From contig NZ_CP103371.1 in NCBI RefSeq assembly GCF_024802625.1, forward strand, positions 4,030,001-4,094,000: a DNA stretch of 64,000 bases, written 5' to 3'. The position numbers were made by a program, and so were the translations under genes. This document shows positions 57,901-64,000 of the stretch, piece after piece (within the stretch, counting starts at the first letter, position 1; every line of letters starts with the position of its first letter). The notes beneath the pieces are model-generated. The model saw only the letters and a list, made by a program, of their open reading frames with translations, had not been told where the DNA came from and ran no database searches. Source of the DNA: Massilia sp. H6 (GTDB lineage: Bacteria > Pseudomonadota > Gammaproteobacteria > Burkholderiales > Burkholderiaceae_D).

Positions 57901-60057
57901 TTATGCGGAGCCGAGGGCACGTGCCGGCAGGGCGACGCTGCTGCCAGTGCCCGTGCCGGCCCAAGCCGGCAGGAGGATTTCGAAGGCGGTGCCGGTGCGG
58001 CCGCTGCGGCAGGCGATATGCCCGCCCAGCTTCTTGACCAGGCTGTGCACGATCGACAGGCCGAGGCCATGGTGGGCACCGTCCTTGGTGCTCTTCACCG
58101 GCGAGAACAGGTGGGCCAGCACTTCGCGCGACAGGCCCGGCCCGGTATCGCTGACGACCAGTTCAAGGTAAAGCTGGCGCTCGCGGTTCACATGGCCGCG
58201 GTTGAGGATCTCGATGCGCCCACCGGTACTGCCGAGCGCCTCGATGGCGTTCTTTACAAGGTTGACCAGGATCTGCTTGAGCACGTCGGCGTCGCCCTCG
58301 ATGCGGGTGGCATCGTCGTGCATGCTCACCGCGATGTCGACCGAACTGGGGACGAAGCCGGTGCTGCGGAACAGGCGCTGCACTTCTTCCACCACCTTGG
58401 CGACATCGGTCGGACGCGGCCCGGCCTCGGCCGGCTTGAGGTCGGCCAGGCTCTGGACCAGTTGACCGACGCGGTCGATCTCTTCGTTCAGGATCGACAT
58501 CTCGCCGCCTACCGGTTCCTGGCGCGCCAGCTTGCTATCCAACACGCTCAGGTAGTTCTTGATGATCGCCAGCGGGTTGTTCACTTCGTGCACCACGCGG
58601 CGCGAGGCTTCGCGGTATTCATCGGCGACATGCGCCAGCTGGCGGCGCGCGTGGCCGCGTTCGGACAGCAGGGTTTCCAGCGCACTGGCGGCCTGCACGC
58701 CGAACGACTGCATGAAGCGTGCGCGTCGCTGGCAGGCCGGCAGCTGCCAGGCCGAGACGCCGCCGATCAGCACACCGAGGCAGCGCGTGCCGGCCACCAG
58801 CGGCACGCACACCAGGCTGTCGGTGCCGAGCATGCGCAGCAGCTGCTCTTCGGCCAGGCCGAGTTCTGCGCCTTCGCGCTGCACAAAGGCGGGACGGCGC
58901 TCCAGCGCGCTCTTGGCGATGGCGCCACCCCTGGCCAGCGGCACCGCGAATTCGGCGATGCGCTGGCTGCCCTGGATCGGCGCGCCGACCAGGGCGTGGC
59001 CGGTCGGGTTCTCGAGCAGCACCACGGCATTGCCGAAGTCGAACAGGATGCGCGCCGAGCGCGTCATTGCCTCGAGCAGGCCGGTCTCGCCCTGCTGGCG
59101 CGCGAAGCTCTGGCCCACTTCGGACACCAGCACCATGTTGCGCACCTCTTCGGACAGGCGCTGCTGCACCGGGTCGAGCGCGGGCGGCGCATGTGCGGCC
59201 GGCGCCGGGATGTCATCGGCACCGGCCAGGTCGATGCCGAGATGGGCGGCGGCCTGTTCGATCTGGCGCGCGGCCCCATTGAGCAATTGACCGACCTGGT
59301 GCTCGTCGACGCCGCACAGGCCGGCGGCCTCGCGCACGGCCGCCTCGTCGCCCGTGTGGCTCGACAGCACATGTGCCAGGCGCACGATGCGGATTAATGG
59401 ATGGGCCGATTCCAGGCGCTCGCTCGGTTCGTGGTGGTAGAGCACCGCATCGGCCAGGAAGGAATCGAGCTGCCAGCGTTCGATCAGCCAGGCGCCGGCT
59501 TCGGCATGGGTGATCTGCAGCGTGCGCTGCTCGACCGCGCACAGGTCTTCGTCGTCGCGCGCGTTGAAGTTGTAGGCGTATTCCTTGGGGGCGGTAGCCA
59601 GCAGCGCCAGGCGCCCGACGTTGTGCAGCAGGCCGGCCAGGTAGGCTTCTTCCAGGTGCGGATAGTCGATCATGCGCGCGATGTCTCGCGCGATCACGGC
59701 GCCACTGAGCGAATTCTTCCAGAACGCGCGCAGATCGGTGCTGCCAGAATGCGGGAAATTATTAAAGGTCTGGAATACCGAATCGCTGATGACCAGGGTC
59801 TTGATCATGTCGGTGCCGAGGGCAACCAGCGACTGTTCGAGATTGACGTTGCGGTGCTGGCGCTGGTAGGCCGAACTATTGGCCACGGCCAGCAGCTTGC
59901 CGGTCATGCCGGCATCCTTCGAGATCAGGGCTGCCAGTTCCGACATGCCGAGATCGTCGGCCTGCAGGTGTTCGATGAGACGCACGAGGATCTGCGGCAT
60001 GGCCGGCAGACGGGCAATCAACAGGCGATTGCGAATATCCTGATCCGATTGTTGCAT
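57901..60057 (-). CDS. HDOD-GAF sensor histidine kinase
   Basis: 718 residues. N-terminal HDOD domain (about 20-215: LPAMPQILVRLIEHL, MTGKLLAVANSSAY, EEAYLAGLLHNVG), a GAF-like sensory domain (about 300-455), HisKA with the phospho-acceptor His490 in VVHEVNNPLAII, and an HATPase domain with LVKNAIEAL and DTGPGLS/GLGLSIVHSL. Unusual combination of HDOD and kinase. First gene of kinase-regulator-Sel1 operon; 60058-60382 upstream holds its promoter. Confidence 0.9.
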   Translation of the reverse strand: MQQSDQDIRNRLLIARLPAMPQILVRLIEHLQADDLGMSELAALISKDAGMTGKLLAVANSSAYQRQHRNVNLEQSLVALGTDMIKTLVISDSVFQTFNNFPHSGSTDLRAFWKNSLSGAVIARDIARMIDYPHLEEAYLAGLLHNVGRLALLATAPKEYAYNFNARDDEDLCAVEQRTLQITHAEAGAWLIERWQLDSFLADAVLYHHEPSERLESAHPLIRIVRLAHVLSSHTGDEAAVREAAGLCGVDEHQVGQLLNGAARQIEQAAAHLGIDLAGADDIPAPAAHAPPALDPVQQRLSEEVRNMVLVSEVGQSFARQQGETGLLEAMTRSARILFDFGNAVVLLENPTGHALVGAPIQGSQRIAEFAVPLARGGAIAKSALERRPAFVQREGAELGLAEEQLLRMLGTDSLVCVPLVAGTRCLGVLIGGVSAWQLPACQRRARFMQSFGVQAASALETLLSERGHARRQLAHVADEYREASRRVVHEVNNPLAIIKNYLSVLDSKLARQEPVGGEMSILNEEIDRVGQLVQSLADLKPAEAGPRPTDVAKVVEEVQRLFRSTGFVPSSVDIAVSMHDDATRIEGDADVLKQILVNLVKNAIEALGSTGGRIEILNRGHVNRERQLYLELVVSDTGPGLSREVLAHLFSPVKSTKDGAHHGLGLSIVHSLVKKLGGHIACRSGRTGTAFEILLPAWAGTGTGSSVALPARALGSA

Positions 60058-60287
60058 GGTCTCAAACGTGGCCGCTATCGAGGGTTATCCGGGGCGCCCC
60101 AGGACGGGATGCCACATTGTCTTGCTTATTCATCTAACAAATAGAACAGTATTTCGCGGTTTATTCCAGGCACGAAAAACTTGTCTTAGCATATAGACAT
60201 TTCTGATTGGGAACAATACTTTCTGTGAAAAGTGTTGCCGAGACGCTGCTCTAATAGTAGATCAGCAACGATCCGAGCAGAAGAAAG

Positions 60288-60332
60288 TGAAATAGTATTT
60301 CATATATGCATACATGATGGAACTTTATTTCA
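60288..60332. promoter_or_regulatory. Tandem TGAAAT-N3-ATTTCA palindromes upstream of kinase operon
   Basis: The 325-bp gap 60058-60382 has no gene. It holds TGAAAT-AGT-ATTTCA (60288-60302, perfect) and TGGAAC-TTT-ATTTCA (60318-60332, two mismatches), centres 30 bp apart as at 6682-6727. Lies between the kinase gene (start 60057) and the end of the Bcr/CflA gene. Confidence 0.5.
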
Positions 60333-60382
60333 CATATGAACAAATATCCGCTGGGGGTAGCGACGTTGCGTTTTGTGCAAAA

Positions 60383-61672
60383 CTACGGAATTTGGCGCCC
60401 CGAGCGTGCCAGGTTGCGCCGGTAGCGCCGCGCCGTCACCCAGAACGTCAATGCCACCAGCGCGAAGCCAGCCTGGCCTAGCGCCAGCGAGAACACCGAG
60501 TGCGACAGTGCCGGCGCGACCAGGCCGGCCACGATGGCGCCCATCAACGTGGTCATGAAGGACTGGCAAGAGGCCACCGTACCGCGGATATGCGGGAACA
60601 GGTCGAGCGCCAGCAGGGTAGCGCCGGGCGCGATGATCGAGCTGCCAAAGGTAAAGAAGAACATGTGCACCACGCTCCAGGGCAGCGACGGCGGCAAGAA
60701 GGCGTGGTAGCCCACATTGAACGCGATGGCGCCCAGCATGAAGAAGAAGCCGACGCGGATCTGGCGCGCGAAGGTCAACTTGCCGGCCATGCGGTTGGCC
60801 GCCAGCGCGCCCAGGAAAATCCCGCTCACCGACGGCACGAACAGCCAGGCGAATTCTGACGGCCCCAGGCCCAGGTGCTCGGGCAGCATCACTGGCGCGG
60901 CCGCGATATACAAGAACAGTCCGGCGAAATTCATCGCCACCACGCCGGCCTTCATGTGAAACAGGAAAGAGCCGAAGATCGCGCCATAGCTCTGCGCCAG
61001 GAAACGCGGGTTGAAGGGCTGGCGCTTCTCGATCGGCACCGTTTCGGGCAAATGCTTCCACGAGAACCAGCCCAGGACCACCGTGTACACGCACAGCGCC
61101 AGGAAAATCGCGCGCCAGTCGAAGAAGGTCACGATCCAGCCGCCCAGCACCGGCGCGATGGCCGGCGCGATCGAGAAGATCATCGTGACCATCGACAGCA
61201 GGCGCGCCGCCGCCGCATCCGAATACAGATCGCGAATGATGGCGCGGCCCACCACCACGCCCGCCCCGGCAGACACCCCCTGCATGATGCGGAACACCCA
61301 GAGGTAGTGCACCGACGAAGCGGCCGCGCAGCCGAAGGTGGCGATGGCAAACACCACCAGCGCCACCAGGATCACGTTGCGGCGCCCGAAGGCGTCCGAC
61401 AATGCGCCATGCCACAGCACCATGCCGGCAAAGGCCAGCATGTAGGCGGTAAGCGTTTGCTGCACTTCGATCGCCGACGCACCGAGATCGGCGCGGATCT
61501 GCGGGAAGGCGGGCAGGTAGGCGTCGATCGAGAACGGCCCGAGCATCGACAGCCCGGCCAGCAGCGTGGCCAGGCCACCGGCCGTAAGCATCGCGATCTG
61601 GTGCGGTGGCGGCAGCGGAACCGGGATGACCGGGTCCTTCGGCAGGTGATCGGGTTCGTTCGGCGGCAGCAT
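60383..61672 (-). CDS. Bcr/CflA family drug-resistance MFS transporter
   Basis: 429 residues, 12 hydrophobic segments, start MLPPNEPDHL. Motifs DAYLPAFPQIRADL, the MFS loop GALSDAFGRRNV and the helix-5 region SIAPAIAPVLGGWI are typical of the DHA1 Bcr/CflA group (bicyclomycin, sulphonamide or chloramphenicol-like efflux). The N-terminus is Pro-rich and cytoplasmic. 12 bp downstream of the methyltransferase gene. Confidence 0.9.
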   Translation of the reverse strand: MLPPNEPDHLPKDPVIPVPLPPPHQIAMLTAGGLATLLAGLSMLGPFSIDAYLPAFPQIRADLGASAIEVQQTLTAYMLAFAGMVLWHGALSDAFGRRNVILVALVVFAIATFGCAAASSVHYLWVFRIMQGVSAGAGVVVGRAIIRDLYSDAAAARLLSMVTMIFSIAPAIAPVLGGWIVTFFDWRAIFLALCVYTVVLGWFSWKHLPETVPIEKRQPFNPRFLAQSYGAIFGSFLFHMKAGVVAMNFAGLFLYIAAAPVMLPEHLGLGPSEFAWLFVPSVSGIFLGALAANRMAGKLTFARQIRVGFFFMLGAIAFNVGYHAFLPPSLPWSVVHMFFFTFGSSIIAPGATLLALDLFPHIRGTVASCQSFMTTLMGAIVAGLVAPALSHSVFSLALGQAGFALVALTFWVTARRYRRNLARSGRQIP

Positions 61673-61684
61673 GGGCGCTCTGGC

Positions 61685-62896
61685 TTATTCCGGCGCCGGC
61701 ACCGGGGGCTTGGCGCCCTCGCGGCGGTTGAAACCGGCCACCATGTCGAAGCGGAACAGGCGGCATTCGAGGGCGCCGTTGAAGAACGGGGTCTTGCGCG
61801 CTTCTTTCAGGCGCAGCAGTTTGGGCAGGCTCAGGTCGGCGGTAAACAGGAACACGGTCCAGCCGGCGAAGCGCTGCTTGAGCGTGGTGCCGAGGGCCGA
61901 ATAGAACGATACCGCCATGTCGTCCGGCGCCATGGTCGAATCGCCGCGCACGCCGATGCGCTCGCCGTACGGCGGATTGGTCAGCACGATGCCCGGCTCG
62001 GTGGTCGGCGGCGATACATGCTGCGCCTCGATCTGCTTGAGCGGCACGTCGAACACGATGCCGGCGATCTTGAGGTTGTGGCGGGTCATCTCGATCATGT
62101 CGCCCGAGATGTCCGAGCCGAAGATGGTCGGTTCAAGCGGCAATGCATTGGGCTTGATCTCGGCTTTCATCGCGGCCCAGGCTTCGCGCTCGAAACCGGC
62201 GAACTTCTCGAAGGCGAAACGGCGCCGCGCGCCGGGCGCGATGCCCTGCACCATCTGGGCCGCTTCGACCAGGATGGTGCCCGAGCCGCACATCGGGTCG
62301 AACAGCGGCACGCCTGGCTTCCAGCCGGCCACGCGCAGCATGCCGGCGGCCAGGTTCTCGCGCAGTGGCGCGTCGCCGGTCTCCTCGCGCCAGCCGCGCT
62401 TGAACAGCGCTTCGCCCGAGGTGTCGAGATAGATGATGACGTTGCGCTGGTCGACGAAGCCGACGATGCGCATGTCCGGCTCGCGGGTATTGACCGTCGG
62501 GCGCTTGTTGAACTGGTCGCGGAAGCGGTCGCAGATGGCGTCCTTGATCTTGAGCGTGGTGAATTCGAGGCTCTTCAAAGGCGACTTGACGGCGGTGACG
62601 TCGACCCGGATGGTATGGTCGACCCCGAACCAGTCTTCCCACGGCTGCTCGAGCACGAGGTCGTAGACGTCGTTTTCGTTGTTATAGCTGCGCTGGCCCA
62701 TGCGCATCAGCACGCGCGAAGCAATGCGCGAGTGCAGGTTGACGCGGTAGGCGTCTTGCATCGAACCGGAGCAGTGCACGCCCCCCGGCACCTGGTTGTG
62801 CACCTTCAGCGTGGTGCTGTGCTGGGCGATCTCGCCCAGTTCTTCGGCCAACGCCGCTTCCATGCCGCGCGGGCATGGGCAAAAATAAGAGGCCAT
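61685..62896 (-). CDS. THUMP-domain rRNA/RNA methyltransferase, RlmL-like
   Basis: 403 residues. N-terminal THUMP region (about 1-160), SAM-binding DPMCGSGTILVEAA near 215 and catalytic NPPYGERIG near 320, all in the 23S rRNA (guanine2445-N2)-methyltransferase RlmL family. E. coli RlmL is about 700 residues because it is fused to RlmK; this shorter version is the usual single-activity form. Likely methylates 23S rRNA. Confidence 0.85.
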   Translation of the reverse strand: MASYFCPCPRGMEAALAEELGEIAQHSTTLKVHNQVPGGVHCSGSMQDAYRVNLHSRIASRVLMRMGQRSYNNENDVYDLVLEQPWEDWFGVDHTIRVDVTAVKSPLKSLEFTTLKIKDAICDRFRDQFNKRPTVNTREPDMRIVGFVDQRNVIIYLDTSGEALFKRGWREETGDAPLRENLAAGMLRVAGWKPGVPLFDPMCGSGTILVEAAQMVQGIAPGARRRFAFEKFAGFEREAWAAMKAEIKPNALPLEPTIFGSDISGDMIEMTRHNLKIAGIVFDVPLKQIEAQHVSPPTTEPGIVLTNPPYGERIGVRGDSTMAPDDMAVSFYSALGTTLKQRFAGWTVFLFTADLSLPKLLRLKEARKTPFFNGALECRLFRFDMVAGFNRREGAKPPVPAPE

Positions 62897-63019
62897 GAGG
62901 AGTACCCTTTGTCCGTTTATAAAACTGTTGAATTACGCGTTGCCGGCAAATAGCCGGCAACCGTGGAACCGCCCGTCCCGCCGGTGGCGACACGCTCGGA
63001 TGAGACCATGCAAGGCCGC

Positions 63020-63430
63020 CTAGAACGGCTTGACCACCACCAGGATCACGATCGCCAGCAGCAGCAGCACCGGCGCTTCGTTGAAATACCTGAACCATCG
63101 ATGACTGCGCCGGTTCTGCCCTGCCTCGAATTTGCGCAGCAGCGAGCCGCAGGCGTGATGGTAGCCGATCGTCACCAGGACCAGCGCCAGTTTCGCGTGC
63201 AGCCAGCCGCCTCTGAAACCGTAGCCCAGCCATAACCAGACTCCCAGCAGCACCGCCGGCACCGCCAGGATGGTGGTGAAGCGGTACAGGCGGCGCGCCA
63301 TGCCCAGCAGGCGCTCGAGCGCGGCCGGCTGGGTTTCCTGGGCCAGGTTGACAAAAATGCGCGGCAGGTAGAACAGTCCTGCGAACCAAGAGACGACAAA
63401 CAGGATATGAAAGGCTTTAATCCAGAGCAT
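63020..63430 (-). CDS. hemJ: HemJ/CopD-family protoporphyrinogen oxidase-like membrane protein
   Basis: 136 residues, four hydrophobic helices, start MLWIKAFHIL. His in FHILFVVSWFAG and the Lys in LHAKLALVLV match HemJ (UPF0093), which oxidises protoporphyrinogen IX. Ties in with hemH at 13.8 kb. Located between the methyltransferase gene and proA. Confidence 0.88.
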   Translation of the reverse strand: MLWIKAFHILFVVSWFAGLFYLPRIFVNLAQETQPAALERLLGMARRLYRFTTILAVPAVLLGVWLWLGYGFRGGWLHAKLALVLVTIGYHHACGSLLRKFEAGQNRRSHRWFRYFNEAPVLLLLAIVILVVVKPF

Positions 63431-63448
63431 GGGGTTTTATTATCCTTG

Positions 63449-64000
63449 TCAGCTGCGCACTTCGCCGTGTCCGAACACGACGTACTTGAGTGAGGTAAGT
63501 CCTTCCAGCCCGACCGGGCCGCGCGCATGCAGCTTGTCGTTCGAGATGCCGATTTCGGCGCCCAGGCCGTATTCGAAGCCGTCCGCGAAACGGGTCGATG
63601 CATTTACCATCACCGAGGCCGAATCGACCTCGCGCAGGAAACGCAGCGCGGCGCTGTAGTCTTCGGTGATGATGGCCTCGGTATGCTTCGACGACCAGGT
63701 GTTGATATGGTCGATCGCGCCGTCGAGCCCTTCCACCACGCGGATCGCCAGGATCGGCGCCAGGTATTCCGTGCTCCAGTCCTGCTCCGTCGCCCGGGCC
63801 AGCCACGGATAGCCGGCCAGGATCGCATGGGCTTCGGGATCCGCGCGCAACTCGACCTGCTCGGTCTTGTACAGCTCGGCCAGCTGCGGCAGCACGCCTG
63901 GCGCCACCGAGCGCGCCACCAGCAGCGTCTCCATCGTGTTGCAGGTGCCGTAGCGGTGGCATTTGGCGTTGAACGCCACCGGCAGCGCCTTGGCGATGTC
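63449..64000 (-). CDS. proA: Gamma-glutamyl phosphate reductase (5' end beyond window)
   Basis: C-terminal ~183 residues of ProA; the N-terminal part continues past the right edge. Seen: the catalytic-region sequence [15 protein letters not shown] and the C-terminal [15 protein letters not shown] end that is diagnostic. Second enzyme of proline biosynthesis. The proB gene is not visible. Confidence 0.95.
   Translation of the reverse strand, partial: DIAKALPVAFNAKCHRYGTCNTMETLLVARSVAPGVLPQLAELYKTEQVELRADPEAHAILAGYPWLARATEQDWSTEYLAPILAIRVVEGLDGAIDHINTWSSKHTEAIITEDYSAALRFLREVDSASVMVNASTRFADGFEYGLGAEIGISNDKLHARGPVGLEGLTSLKYVVFGHGEVRS

Overview
The window looks like the chromosome of a high-GC betaproteobacterium, most likely Oxalobacteraceae (Massilia/Telluria/Duganella type). 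This is inferred from the nadK-recN, ohr, hemH, grpE-dnaK-dnaJ neighbourhood, a PEP-CTERM protein, dense GGDEF/EAL/HD-GYP signalling, and protein similarity recognised by eye. No database search was possible.

Layout. (1) About 1-8.3 kb holds a putrescine utilisation locus: puuC-like aldehyde dehydrogenase (cut by the left edge), a sodium:solute symporter with an in-frame amber codon, a putrescine/GABA aminotransferase, puuA-like gamma-glutamylputrescine synthetase, puuD-like hydrolase and gabD. Together these would take putrescine through gamma-glutamyl intermediates to GABA and succinate. The puuB oxidase is not in view. (2) About 8.3-18.2 kb is housekeeping on the minus strand: a MazG-like pyrophosphohydrolase, beta-carbonic anhydrase, dnaJ, dnaK, grpE, hemH, ohr, recN and nadK. 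Two heat-shock (sigma-32) promoters and one LexA box are visible. (3) About 18.4-32.8 kb is mixed core: an OsmC protein, gloA between two 157-bp MITE-like repeats, glf, a pcm-rhodanese-tolC group, a TetR regulator, uppP, recQ, a sugar MFS transporter, trmB, a deacylase and a PEP-CTERM protein.

(4) About 32.9-48.4 kb is an accessory island. It starts with an IS21 istB remnant. A large Rhs/LysM polymorphic toxin gene follows, broken by a frameshift and an IS3-family element; its C-terminal part still carries a nuclease-like tip followed by a Tdi1/DUF1851-like immunity gene. Downstream lie two delivery-less toxin/immunity cassettes, AHH nuclease + Imm11-like and TNT NAD-glycohydrolase + small immunity protein. 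Each is preceded directly by a nearly identical IS30-family copy. The island ends in nested insertion sequences (IS110 inside IS3, beside an IS256 fragment) next to tRNA-Gly(CCC).

(5) About 48.6-64 kb returns to core: a TraB/GumN protein, a LexA-boxed radical-SAM/UdgX DNA-repair pair, an HD-GYP protein, an apparent HDOD-histidine kinase / REC-PAS-GGDEF-EAL / Sel1-repeat operon, a Bcr/CflA transporter, an RlmL-like methyltransferase, hemJ and the 3' part of proA.

The most interesting parts are the toxin cassette island with its IS30 copies, the IS110 element with a possible bridge-RNA-coding end and a palindromic target junction, the MITEs sitting exactly in TAA stop codons, and a repeated tandem TGAAAT-N3-ATTTCA operator-like arrangement at two distant loci.
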